Assembly (NCBI RefSeq): GCF_001625195.1
Contig: NC_054389.1
Coordinates: 12,024,520 to 12,088,519, forward strand
DNA length: 64,000 bases
Origin: Drechmeria coniospora
Lineage: Eukaryota; Ascomycota; Sordariomycetes; Hypocreales; Ophiocordycipitaceae
Reading direction: 5' to 3'
Below the pieces are notes generated by a model. The model did not search any database. It saw nothing but the letters and a program-made list of their open reading frames with translations, and was not told the DNA's origin. Of this stretch, positions 53,761-64,000 are shown one piece after another. Every line of letters starts with the position of its first letter. The first letter of the stretch is position 1. Position numbers and translations under genes: made by a program.

Positions 53761-56700
53761 TCAACATACGACGACTTTACACGCCATTCTGTCCCCGACG
53801 CTCCACCTCTCCCTCACCTTGTCCTTCCATGCCGCGAAGCTCTGCACCCTCCCGTCCTCGAGCAAAATCTCCCCCGTGTGCAGCAGCCGGTTCAGCGGCG
53901 GCACCGTGAACCACGCGTGGTCGCGTCGGCAGACGACCTTGTCGCTGCCCTCGCCCACCTTGTCGCTGCCCTCGCCCACCTTGTCGCTGCCCTCGCCCAC
54001 CTTGTCGTTGCCCTCGCCCACCTCGTCGTCCGCCGCCTTAATCACCTTGTCCAAGCACCGGCGGCAGAAGCACTCCACGCAGTAGCGGCACACGACAAAC
54101 TCCTCCCACGCCGCCATGTTCTTGAAGCACTGGAAGCAGCTGCGGTTGTAGCATTGAATGTCCGGCAGCTTCGGCTCGCCGAGGTGCTCCGCCGGCGATT
54201 CGCCAATCGTGCTAAACGACGCTTCCGGGTTGACCTTGCGCATCGATCGCGCCAGCGCCTGCGCGTTCGTCGTCTCCCCCGCCGCCGTGAAGATCCGGAA
54301 CAGGTTGTCGAGCGCAAACACGTCGTTTTCCGGTTCGCCGTCCGACAGCAGGTCGAGGCTGTCCCGTATGAGCGCCCGGAGCAGCGCCTCGGCCTCCGAC
54401 TCCCTGCCCAGGTGCCGGTAGAAGCAGGCGAGGTAGATGGACGCGGCGTTGACGTCCGATCCCAGCATGTACGGCGGCATGTTGAAGTTGTGGTGCTCGT
54501 CCTGCTTCTGCTGCACCACCTCGAGCCTGCCGATCCACGCCCTGGCTTCGGCCGACGTCCAGCCGGCGTCGAGAACCTTTTGCTTGTACAGGGCGGCGAG
54601 CCTCTGGAACGACATGGCGTACGCCTGCCGCGTAGGTATGCTCCCGCGCGGACGGTACTCGTCCAGCGAGATTTGCTCGAAGACGGCGATGGCCCGGTCA
54701 ATGTCCCGGGCGTACGCAAACGTCGTCCCCAGCGCCAACCGGAGGTGCAACACGACCAGCGTCTCGCGCAGGTGGACGTCGGCAATCTCGATGGCAAGCG
54801 ACAGGCGCTGCTGCAGAAAATCCGTCTTGCCCGTCTTGCTCGCGGCCTTGGGTATCCAGTCCATGACGAGCCGCGTCCGGTAGCTGGTCACCAGCAGGTT
54901 GACGAAGCGGCTCTGACCATACCTGCTTCGCGTCGAAGGCGCCGCCATCTGCTCCGCGAGATCCATGACCGCGCCGTACAGGTTTTCCAACGAGAGAACC
55001 TCAAAGTAGCCCCTTTCCGCTTCGAGAAACTCGTCCTCGTTGAGGCCCGCCCCTTCGGCGCTGCCGATGGCTTTGCCAAAGTGCTCGTGGGCAACCTCCA
55101 GCTTGCCGGTGCGGTACGCGCACTGGGCGATGAGAAGGAAATCCTTGTACAGCCGCCACCTGCTCTGCCCGAGCGCGCCTCCCCGCCAGCGGCCTTGGCG
55201 CATGTCGCGATCCTCCATCGCCGCGCACTCGAGGGCTTGATCCAAGGCGGCGCCGTACCGCTCATCCCTGTAGAGGCAAAAGGCGATGCGACCGGACGTC
55301 TCGACGCTGCTGCCGTCCATCTCGAGAGCCGTTTCGTAATGTTTGAGCGCCTCGGCGTGCATCTCCATGGTCAGGTACGTGCTCCCAACGCGCCTGTGCC
55401 AGTGAGCCGTCTCGGGCTGAGCCGCCCACGCCGTCGCCGTCGCCACCCGTTCCTCGATCGAGACGTCGGGCCAGTGGAGGTTTGCCTGAGACCACTCGTG
55501 CCCCGAGCTCACAAAGGCGACGTTGTGCACAATCTTGAAGCAGAAGCGCGTTGGGACGTAATGTGCGCAGTCGGCGGCCAGCCAGGCTTTGGCATAAAAT
55601 CGCCCCATGGGCTCGCAGACCGTCACGGGCTTCTCAAACGATCGCCTCGCAAAAGTCTTGGCTCCATCGTCGAGGCCGTCGATGACTGCCGGATCGTTGA
55701 GCCATCGTCGCAGACCGTGCATGTTGCCATCGCTAAAGATGTCCAAACCCTCGTCGTTTTTCTCGTACGTGATGCTCCAGTCGAACATGGTGCTCTCGTC
55801 CGTCAGCATCAGGTATAGCTGAGGCCCAAGCGCTCGCTTGTCGTCGTCGGACACACCCGCCGGGTCGATGGCGGCCACGTGCTCCTGCCAGTACCATGCG
55901 GCGTATTGCTTGATCGCCTGCTTTCCACGACCGAGGTCCAGGCCGGCGAACCAGGCCGGTTGGGTGAAAATCTTGAGACAGGATTTCAGTATGTGGATGC
56001 GAGCCTTGTTGATGTCGAAGCCGACGGTGGATTCGACCGCCGCCGCCTGGGCGGAGCGTCCGTGCCGGAAGAACTCGTGCACCGACGTGTGAAAAAAGGT
56101 GACGTGCGTCGTGGATTCGTTGGACCGGAACTCGACGTCGCTCGCCGAGTCGAGCAGTTCGGCGTGCAGCGGGCTCAGCGGCCTTGGCGGGCTCACGGTA
56201 GGGCTCGAATGCCTACTCGTGCTCACGCGAACGGCAGGGCTGAGATGCTGTCTGGGAACCGGCACGTCGCCGACGCTCAGGCTTCGTCCGTGGGCCGTCC
56301 TCGCCGGACCGACGTCCCGCTTCAGGTTTCGCTGCGCCCTGTCAAAGTCCTTGACGAGGTCGTCCGTGGTCAAGCCGTCCTGGCGTTCGAGCTCGAAGAA
56401 GCAGGCGTACTGGCGTCGCATCGACTCCTCCAAAAACAGGGGCGAGTCTCCAAACTCCATGACGAGGACGGCCTCGAGCTGCTCGAGGGTCAGGGCCTGC
56501 CGGCGCAGGTGACCCATCGCAGCATCTCGTTGAGATCCCTGACTTCCTCTCTCGATATGCTCTTGGCGAGACTGTCGAGCGTCCTCTGCAGCACGCCGTC
56601 AATCTCCTTCGGGTAGGCCTCGAGGCTTTCGAGGATGGAACTCTGATGACGCTTGCGGTTCACGTCGTCCATCATGAACTTGGCCACGATGAACAGGCCG

Positions 56701-58350
56701 TCGGCCTTTCGTTCAAGCGCCTCCATGACCCTCCTCTTGAAGTCGACGTTGGTGCGGCCGAGCACCCTGGAGTGGAGAACGCTGTCGTGGATGAAGGCGC
56801 TGACATCCATGGCGATGCGGTCCGACGTGACCTGGACCGTGGTCAGGGTACCGCCGGGAACGGGCGGGTCGAGCGATGCCGTGAGCTTGTCGGACATGTA
56901 CGACCGGCCGACGAGGGCAAACTGAAAGCGCGGTCGGGACCCCGGCCGTAGGTTGTCATCCGGTGCCAGCATGGACAGGAGCTGCTTGATCTCGTCTTCG
57001 TCGGCCTCGTCGATGCCATCGAAGAATACGTATCTGGTCCGGTCGACGGGGCCATCGGGAGGGGGAGTGCAAAAGAGCTGGCGGAAGGCACTCGGGACGG
57101 TCCTGATTTCGTCCTCACCATGAAGCTTCTGCATGAGCTCACTGGCGTAAAAGGCATCGCCCTCGCTCAGCTGATAGGCCACGTCGCGCAGCGCTTGCAG
57201 CACCGACCTCGTCTCGGGGTTGTTTGCGCGGAAGAAAAAGTAGCCGACGCTGGTGCGCTGGTCAAAGGTTTCCTTTCCCCATCTGATGATGCGCGCCGTG
57301 AGGTAGGACTTTCCGGTTCCTGCAAGTGGCGTGCATGAGTCACGGGTAGTCTCGATTTCGATGCATTCTGTTACTGACCCGCATTGCCGGATATCCAGAG
57401 ATATGGCTTCTCTCCCCGGACCCATGCATTCAAACCCTCGTCTCGAAGGATCCATTCGCAGGTTCCCGGCACGATGGACTTGCGAAAGGCGTTGTAGAAG
57501 TCCTCGGGGAAGGGCGAGGGCGCCAATACCTTCCGGAGCTTGTCACCGCTGGCGGCACGCTCAGACTGCTCCGACCGGATATTTTGGACCGTCTGGTTGA
57601 CCTGGGTGACGGCGACCTCGATCCTGTCGGCCTTTGCATCTATTCTGGAGACGCCGCCGTAGGTGTCGGCCGCCACTTGGCGCTCCTCACCCGAGGTCAA
57701 CGACTTGAGGGACTCGAGGGCGGGTTGGACGGGATTCTCGAGGCCCATGAGGCGCTTGAAATATGCCTTGAAGCGGCCCTGACGAGCCTCGTTTGCCGAA
57801 AGGACGAGGACCTGGAAGAGGGCCGCGAGTATGGCGATGAGCTTGTCGCGCAGGGCGGGCGAGAGCCGGTGCTTGACGTAGACGTCGAGGCGTGATGTAA
57901 AGTCCTGAGGGCGCTTAGCCGTGCACGCCGAAGAGGGCAGGCAAGAAGCATCGCTTCGGGTTGCGTTCTTACCGCGAGCTGGACGAACAGCTCGACAATG
58001 GAGTCGTACGTGGCCGACACATTCTGCGCAGCCTTGGTCAGGTGCAAGACGGCGGCGTAGATGCCCTGCGTCGGTGCAAAGACGGCGGAAGCGACGCCGA
58101 CCAAGACATCGCCAGCAACCTCGACGGGGGCAAAGGCGGCACCCAGGGTGTCGAAGAGGGCGCGACGACGGGCGCGAAAGGCGGAGAAATGGTCATTTTG
58201 CACCCTCAGCTCCCGCTTGAGGTCGTCGATGGACCGCATGGGTGGGGACAGGAAGTCTTTCATCTTGTTTCCGGACTTGACGCGGTAGGCCTTGGCAGCA
58301 TCGGCGACGATGGCACCAAACTGGCGTTCCACGTCGAGCGGCACCGCCAT
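53761..58350 (-). CDS. NACHT-TPR STAND protein with C-terminal zinc-finger-like motif, frameshifted
   Basis: Exons 58350-57973, 57913-57379 and 57319-53761 (introns 59 and 59 nt), about 1,490 aa if one missing base is allowed for. The N-terminal 250 residues match the fungal STAND N-terminal type (MAVPLDVERQFGAIVADAAK, later DSIVELFVQLA). NACHT: Walker A SGNAGTGKS at about 301-309, Walker B YVFFDGIDEAD at about 401-411. TPR-like helices occupy about 950-1150 (HWHRRVGSTYLTMEMHAEAL). A Cys-rich finger (CYNRSCFQCF, CRYCVECFCRRC) precedes four 7-residue GEGSDKV repeats near the C-terminus. The frame breaks near 56490, where one base is missing in the codon after WVTCAGR; the same protein continues in the next frame. 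A 47-nt GTCAGG...GCAG intron would also restore frame but would delete conserved residues. Likely an NLR-like sensor of self/non-self or damage; the ligand is unknown. Confidence 0.82.
53939..54022 (-). repeat. In-frame 21-bp repeat inside the NACHT-TPR gene
   Basis: Four units of CTTGTCGCTGCCCTCGCCCAC (+ strand; last unit with G-to-T change) encode Gly-Glu-Gly-Ser-Asp-Lys-Val on the minus strand. The near-identity of the copies indicates recent expansion or homogenisation within the coding sequence. Confidence 0.93.
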
Positions 58351-60016
58351 GGTGATTTGGGCGCCCGGCGTACCGAAAGACGAGAGACGCAGGTCGTGGG
58401 CGTTGGGAGCCGAGCCTGGTGCGGTATATGTACACGTATGTCAACCGACGAGGCACCCGGCCCAGCGGCAACGCTCCTCGCGGCAACGACCCTTGGTGGT
58501 GCACAGCCTTTCGCGGGCAGAAGAGATTGGCTGGCGAGGTGCAGAGGGAGGGCGGCTTGTGACGTTGCTGCAGGTGGCATAGGGTGTGATTGGGCCATCG
58601 GGACGGTGACGGCACATGCGGCTCAGCATCTTGCCTACAAGGCTGACCATGGTCACGCCTTGCATCCGGGTTGCCTTGTGGGTGCCTAGGTACGGTAGCA
58701 TCGTGCAATAATCCATCGTCACGGCGCTGCCAGCCCCAAGGGTAGAGGTTGAACGGAGCTTCGACCAGGACGTTGCCCATCACCGATCAAAAGTCTTGGT
58801 CGAGGCGACATGGACGGTTGGCGGGTGTGTTGTGCTGCACGGATACGAATGGTGAGTCGTATGCGGGTGGACAATTTCGGTGATTTACTGTGCGACGATG
58901 ACGATTCAACGGAGAGGGCATGATGCGGGCAGACGAGCTTGGTAGAATTGGAGAGGGCAGGGTGAATCGGGTGAATCGACGAGGCTCGGTGAGAGAGAGA
59001 GGAGACGACGGTGAGAGGAGACGGCGGTGGTGGGCGGTTGCGGACACGCACTGCAGGCGCGACCGTCCCCATCGATGACTTCCTTCCCTTGAAGTGAAAA
59101 AAAAACTTGCACGGGTTGCTCCTGCCTCGTACATGTCCAGTACGTGGGAATTATCATGGTGCGTTGGTACCGACTTTGCATACCACTGTGCAGACTTTGA
59201 CGATGGCATCGGCGATGGCTTTCACTGTTCCTTCATTTGATCGACGACCGACACGATGGACATCCATTTCGGTTTACGTGGATGGACATTGCTCGCATGC
59301 TGGTGTGCTTGCCCAGGGAAGATGGCGACAATTGCCAGGGGCTGACGACAAGTGCCGCCCAGGACCGATGGCATGCAGAATGCATAGGTCCGAAAGCACC
59401 AAAAACATCGACCCCGTCCTCGTCAGCAGTCGTTATCCACGCGTCCGTGGATACAAACACCCTGGACATACTACGTCGAGGCGCATGGCAGGCAGGTTTC
59501 CGTCGGGCAGCGGGCACAAGTGCCGTCCGTCCGCACGTCTTTCACGCGGACACCAAGCTCGGCCATTCATCCAATACCAGCCGTTGATCCAAACCCAGCC
59601 GTTGATCCAAACCCAGCCGTTGATCCAAACCCAGCCGTTGATCCAAACCCAGCCGTTAATCCAATCCCTGCCCATTCATCCATTCTAGCAGCCAGATGAT
59701 GCGGTGCCTTTGCATTACGACGGAAAAGAGTCGAGATGGAAGCACAAAACGATTGTCGGCGCCGAATGCAATGACTTTTCCACGGAGCGGTAACCGAGTC
59801 GTACCCGAAATCCAAGCCACAGGGGGCCAGTTCGTCTGATGACACCGACGGCAGTCGCTGCAGGGGGGCGGATATTGCCAGGGATCGATTCCATTTCCAG
59901 CAGGTACTACAAAGGTGACGCAGCTGACATGCTCGCCACGGCACAGCCATCACCCCCCAGGCCGTTCGCACCAAGCTCACGCATCTCCAGGATGGGGGCA
60001 ACGATGGACGAGATGA
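58351..60016. other. Intergenic region with an 18-bp repeat
   Basis: About five copies of CCGTTGATCCAAACCCAG lie in tandem at about 59580-59668. The rest (5' flank of the NACHT-TPR gene and 3' flank of the tubby-like gene) shows no supported gene; overlapping open frames have no signature. Confidence 0.55.
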
Positions 60017-60724
60017 TCAGCGGCCGGCCCAGAGCAAGGTCAGACACGTCATGATGACCATGGTTTCGAACACCGGACCGCACTGGACGTTGAGCTGCAG
60101 CCTCCCGCAGCCGGCTTTGCCCCCCGTGCTGGTGAAGACGGCGAGAACGCGGGGCCAATGGCAGTCGCCGCCTTTGGTGAGCACATCTGGTGGTTCCTCC
60201 TCGACGAGCTTGTAGTTTTGCGGCCTCCAGGCCGCCACATTCATGCCATCGACGGCGACGTGCCGCGTCCGCTTCCAGAGAAACGATTTTCGCTCGCCAT
60301 CTCGACGACCATGTGGCGGCGAGGTCTGCGGAGACATTGCCGAGGTGTCGGCCGTTGACTGCCGCGGCGACCCTAGCGGCAACGTCGGCAGATGCAAGCT
60401 CCAACGGTGGCTCGTGCCTGACCTGTTGGCCATTCGCATGTCCTCCCAGCAGACACGGTCCGGGGGCGCATCCAACGACGCATCGCCGAGGCCGATGGTG
60501 AAGTGCTTGCTGAAGAGCGGCAGCCGACTGACGGCGATGACGGGAGAGGCGACGTCGAGGCCGGCGTGCATCGTGAGCATGGGCGGGAAGGCGCCGGCCC
60601 GGACGAGCGAGTGGCTCGCGTCGGCCTCTGTCTCGCCTTTTGTCAACGCACAGGGGGGTGGGGTGACGGTGAAGCGCTTCCCGAAGACGGACCTGTCGAC
60701 GGTGAACGTCTTGATGGCGTCCAT
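60017..60724 (-). CDS. Tubby C-terminal-like (LURP-one-related) protein
   Basis: Single exon, 235 aa from Met at 60724; a start seven codons upstream (60745) is possible. The order of motifs fits the tubby-like beta-barrel fold of LURP-one/scramblase relatives: an N-terminal FTVDRSVFGKRFTV, a middle strand pair PVIAVSRLPLFSKHFTIGLG, RKSFLWKRTRH, AAWRPQNYKLVEEE, VLAVFTSTGGK, and a final helix-like FETMVIMTCLTLLWAG. Family members bind membrane lipids or are of unknown function. The stretch around residues 118-145 is Ser/Pro-rich and probably a loop. No introns are needed. Confidence 0.72.
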   Translation of the reverse strand: MDAIKTFTVDRSVFGKRFTVTPPPCALTKGETEADASHSLVRAGAFPPMLTMHAGLDVASPVIAVSRLPLFSKHFTIGLGDASLDAPPDRVCWEDMRMANRSGTSHRWSLHLPTLPLGSPRQSTADTSAMSPQTSPPHGRRDGERKSFLWKRTRHVAVDGMNVAAWRPQNYKLVEEEPPDVLTKGGDCHWPRVLAVFTSTGGKAGCGRLQLNVQCGPVFETMVIMTCLTLLWAGR

Positions 60725-60809
60725 GTCGCTTGATGCTGCTGACAATTAATGAAGGAGACAGATTCCTCCTTGCTCGCAGTCATTGTTCCATGGGGTAATC
60801 GGAGAGAGC

Positions 60810-60815
60810 TTTATA
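60810..60815 (-). promoter_or_regulatory. TATA box of the tubby-like gene
   Basis: TATAAA on the minus strand about 90 nt before the ATG at 60724. Confidence 0.45.
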
Positions 60816-60824
60816 CTTTCGACG

Positions 60825-61625
60825 AGGCCTTTCGTCCGTCCCCGAAACCGTTGCGGCGCCAAGCCTTGTCGGGTGGAATAGTGACTTGCGATTGACGTGG
60901 AATGCAGCTAGGCAGCAGTGACAAGGACAAAGCAGCATCGCCGCCACCGTTGAAGGACGCGGCGCGGGACATCACGGACGGATGGATATACGACGAATAC
61001 GAGTCAGCCTGGTGGGCCAATCAATCAATCGATCACCGGATGACCAAAGGACGCACAAAAGAACAACACTCACAAACACTCCTACCTCTGCAATTCATGT
61101 CACACAGCGGACTACGATTTGATAACCGTTTGGCACCCAGCCCATGCCGCCGGTTCCCCACCAGTCCACCCTCCTTGGCAGAACAATGCTGTACTTGCAG
61201 TACACAGCAACTGGAACCTCGGCGGTGTGGAGATTTGGACCGTGACGGAATGGGCTCGTGGCAGATGCCTGGGGTCGGCAAGCGGCACATCGGTCTCGAA
61301 ACATGGACGCACGTCGGCATCCCGCCGGCCAGCTCCCGCGCGCCGGCCAATGTTTGGACGACACCCCTGGAGCACGAGCACCGTTCGCCGAGATGGACAG
61401 GCGACTGAATAGGTGGTCCGATAAAATGCGCACGGGAAATGGCGAGCGAGCGAATGCCGCGTACTTAAATGGATGCATGCGTGGCCATGCACGCTTTTCA
61501 GGCGCCCATACATCCAGGCCCAAGTATAAGATTGTGTGCGCCGGACACCGAGAGCCTTGCGCCGAGGCGACCCCTTTGCCGAGCAGGGGGTGCATCGTCA
61601 GTCCAACGGCGCCAACTTTTCGCTC
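60825..61625. other. Intergenic region between divergent genes
   Basis: This is the upstream flank of both the tubby-like gene (-) and the DJ-1-like gene (+). A GTATAAG element at about 61524, about 100 bp before the latter's ATG, may be its TATA element. No other feature is seen. Confidence 0.5.
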
Positions 61626-62557
61626 ATGTCTCACTCGTGCCTCGCCCTCGCATTCCCCTTGGCCCTCGCTCTGGCGGTCGTGCCGTTGGCCTTTGTCCCA
61701 TCCTCCACGGCACCGACGTCCCCGTCGCTCGCCGCCGCCATCACGACGTCGACGGCCAGCATGCTCGCGCCAGCATCGCCGACGGCGGAAGCAAAGCCGC
61801 CGGCGCCCCCCACGCACTATGCCGTCCTCCTCTTTGACGGCTTCCAGGCCCTCGACGTCTTTGGCCCCCTCGACGTGCTCAACATGCTCTCGCGCGACCA
61901 CGGCCTGCGGCTCTCCATCGTCGCCGCCCGTGCCGGATCGGTCTCGACGCGGACGGCGAGCATGACGCAGCGCATCGGCCAGGACGTCACGGCCACCCAC
62001 ACGCTGGCGACGGCTCCGCGCGACATTGAAGTGCTGCTGATCCCCGGCGGCATGGGCACACGGCTCGAGGACCTGCGACGACCCGAGGTGGCCTTTATCC
62101 GGTCCGTCTTCCCGCGCCTGCGCTTCCTGCTTACCGTCTGCACGGGAAGCTCACTGGCGGCCCGCGCGGGCGTGCTCGACGGGAGAGAGGCGACGACCAA
62201 CAAGCGGGCCTTTGATCGGGTGCGTCCCCCTTGCCCCGGAGACGTGCCATTCCGCGCGGAGCGGAGGAGGAGTGAAGCCGAACGGGGCGCCGAGCGGACT
62301 CGCCGACGCTGACGCTTACCTCGTCGCAGATCCGGGCGCAGAGCCCCAGAGTGCACTGGGTTCGGCAGGCCCGCTGGGTGCGCGACGGCAACGTCTGGAC
62401 CTCGTCCGGCATCTCGGCCGGCATCGACATGATGTACGCCTTTGTGGGCGCCCACTACGGCGAGGACGTGGCGGCGGCCATTGCCTGGGATGCCGAGTAC
62501 ACGCGCAACCTGGATCCGTCGGACGACCCCTTTTCGGAGCCGAGGGCGATGCTGTAG
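61626..62557 (+). CDS. Secreted DJ-1/PfpI superfamily protein
   Basis: Exons 61626-62219 and 62330-62557 (intron 110 nt, GTGCGT...GTCGCAG) give 273 aa. Residues 1-29 look like a signal peptide (MSHSCLALAFPLALALAVVP), unusual for this mostly intracellular superfamily. The GATase1-like fold starts at HYAVLLFDGFQALDVFGPLD (about 64-83), with LLIPGGMGTR at about 137-146. The nucleophile elbow is LLTVCTGS with Cys172. The C-terminal part has WVRDGNVWTSSGISAGIDMM with the motif region around His/Asp. Relatives include isonitrile hydratase-like and other ThiJ/PfpI hydrolases; the substrate is unknown. Confidence 0.9.
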
Positions 62558-63250
62558 GAGCAGCCCTGATGACTTGTGCGGAATTGCCGTCATTGATGGC
62601 ATGACGTCGCAGGGGACCGAACTGGAACGAAGCAACACGTATTTGTTTGTCGAGGAACGGCACGAAGCACATGAAAGTACAAGGGCAAGCAGTTGCGCGT
62701 GTGACGGCGTCAAGTACGGTATTAATACAACAAGTACAAGTAAATACAGTACGTGTGCACAGACTGAGCATTTTTCGGAATAAATTGCACAAGCATTATA
62801 CACGTACACTAATGAATGCTATTCCTTGCTGTTCTTGTGCATACTTGTATGTACTTCCGAGTGCTTGTAAGTAAGTACAGTAATTAAGTACTTTGCCACC
62901 CTCCCTCCCAAGTACAGTGGATTGCAACAAGTACATTTGAAGTACTTTCATGTCCTACGGAGAATTACGGATATGCACTTAAGTAGTATTGAGTGCCACT
63001 TGAAATTTCATACGTCTCCATTTACATGTACATGCAAGTACAGCTAGGTACATGGTCGTGTACTTACTCCGTACCGTAAGTGGTATTTACGGAGTACTGA
63101 CTGCACACCTCCAAGTACTGCACATGTACATACAAGTACTTACAACTATTCTCCTGCCGAGGCGCAGGCTCGGGATAATGCTCCATAGAGAGTATGCATC
63201 TCAGACGACCAAAGTTCGCGTACCTCAGTCGACCACACTAACGCTACAAT
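62558..63250. repeat. GTAC-rich gene-free tail region
   Basis: After about 62690 the composition turns to AAGTACAAG, GTACTTCC and TACGGAGTA words with no gene. Half-palindromes CTCCGTACCGTAAG and TTACGGAGTACTG lie near 63066-63100. Confidence 0.65.
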
Positions 63251-64000
63251 AAGAAAAAACAGGTTACGGTACATAACCTTTTGCGTAAATACTTTTGGAA
63301 AATTAAAAAATACTTCCTAGGAACTACAGCTCGAACTCCAACTTACATCTAAAAAATAAACTGTATACCTAGAAATTACAGTACTTAGGAAAATATAGGG
63401 TATCTATTGCGCTAGGAACTAACTGCTAATTACAGTATATCTACTGCGCTATAAACAACTTTAAGTTATAGTGCGTCTACTGCGCTATAAATAACTTTAA
63501 GTTACAGTACGTCTACTATATTGCGAATTAGTTATCGCTTGGAATTAGTTCCAAACTACTTCCTGTGCGTTTTAGTGGAATTAATTCCGAACTACTTTAC
63601 TATACCTTATTGGAATTAATTCCGAACTACTTCGCCATACCTTATTAGAATCGGTTCCAAACTACTTTGCCGTACCTTATTGGAATTGGTTCCAAACTAC
63701 TTCGCTGTACCTTATTGGAATTAATTCCAACCACTTCGTATACGTCTTGGTGGAATTAATTCTGACTACTTTACCGTACCTTATTGGAATCGGTTCCGAA
63801 CTACTTTACCGTACCTTATTAGAATTAATTTCGAACTACTTTACCTTATCTTATTGGAATCGGTTCCAAACTACTTTGCTATACCTTATTGGAATTAATT
63901 CCAACTTACTTTGCAGTATCTTATTAAAGTAAGAGATAGATCTAGTTCTATACCGTATTATTATAGATTCCAATAGTTATATACTCTTGTATTGCAAATA
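63251..64000. repeat. AT-rich block with 36-bp and 35-bp tandem satellites
   Basis: Base composition changes abruptly to AT-rich at about 63250. From about 63435 to 63530 roughly three copies of a ~36-bp unit contain CTACTGCGCTATAAATAAC. From about 63541 to 63925 about eleven copies of a 35-bp unit each carry the palindrome GGAATTAATTCC (or GGAATCGGTTCC) followed by AACTACTTT and a TACCTTATT end. Nothing codes here. The block runs off the end of the window. Confidence 0.9.

Noticed and set aside
53716..55818. 700-codon plus-strand ORF
   Set aside because: It is the antisense of the NACHT-TPR gene; the minus frame shows TPR helices and a Cys finger.
56470..56536. 47-nt intron (GTCAGG...GGCAG) that would restore the NACHT-TPR frame
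   Set aside because: The donor is weak and splicing would remove the conserved LNEMLRWVTCAG segment; a single missing base is simpler. RNA data could reverse this.
63251..64000. Transposable element remnant in the AT-rich end
   Set aside because: Only short tandem satellites are visible; no reverse transcriptase or transposase frame, LTR or terminal inverted repeat could be recognised.

Overview
The window looks like nuclear DNA of a filamentous ascomycete, most likely a hypocrealean Sordariomycete. The protein-coding genes are interrupted by short GT...AG introns of about 47-136 nt, some with CTGAC-type branch points. The gene families are typical of moulds: a CFEM/PTH11-type seven-transmembrane receptor, a class III GPI-type chitinase, STAND/NACHT proteins with fungal N-terminal domains, a DUF7025-type AAA ATPase, a PLAC8 protein and small secreted cysteine-rich proteins. 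There are no operons. I could not fix the species.

Layout. 1-3.5 kb: gene-free micro- and minisatellite DNA. 3.6-5.8 kb: ten-exon gene for a secreted two-module protein, followed by a four-copy 75-bp minisatellite and low-complexity DNA. 7.0-9.7 kb (-): AAA ATPase. 10.4-12.05 kb (-) and 12.7-13.5 kb (+): a divergent pair, a short NACHT protein and a HeLo-like protein. 14.9-17.4 kb: gene-free, GTAC-rich DNA. 17.9-19.7 kb: chitinase. 21.8-22.4 kb: repeat-structured cysteine-rich secreted peptide. 24.1-25.6 kb (-): CFEM receptor. 28.1-29.0 and 32.0-33.0 kb (-): two proteins of unknown function. 35.2-36.0 kb (-): secreted cysteine-rich protein. 38.9-39.7 kb: unknown protein. 41.6-42.3 kb: PLAC8 protein. 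44.5-46.0 kb: multipass membrane protein. 46.3-47.6 kb (-): FAD monooxygenase. 48-53.4 kb: gene-free repeats. 53.4 kb: tRNA-Asp. 53.8-58.35 kb (-): large NACHT-TPR-zinc-finger protein with an apparent frameshift. 60.0-60.7 kb (-): tubby-like protein. 61.6-62.6 kb: secreted DJ-1/PfpI-like protein. 63.25 kb to the end: an abruptly AT-rich block with a 35-bp satellite.

The strongest candidate for an undescribed system is the divergent pair at 10.4-13.5 kb. The HeLo-like protein has a hydrophobic N-terminal helix and two copies of a short Asn/Gly motif at its C-terminus. The N-terminus of the neighbouring NACHT protein carries one copy of the same motif. This is the arrangement of known fungal amyloid-signalling NLR/effector pairs (Podospora NWD2/HET-S is the type example), but the motif here is not one I can name.

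Much of the remaining gene content faces the outside world: secreted cysteine-rich proteins, a chitinase, a surface receptor and self/non-self STAND proteins. Together with frequent tandem duplications and the palindromic TACTCCGTACGGAGTA-like motif in the gene-free stretches, this suggests a plastic accessory or subtelomere-like region. All intron positions were read by eye from splice consensus and reading-frame continuity. No database search was made.
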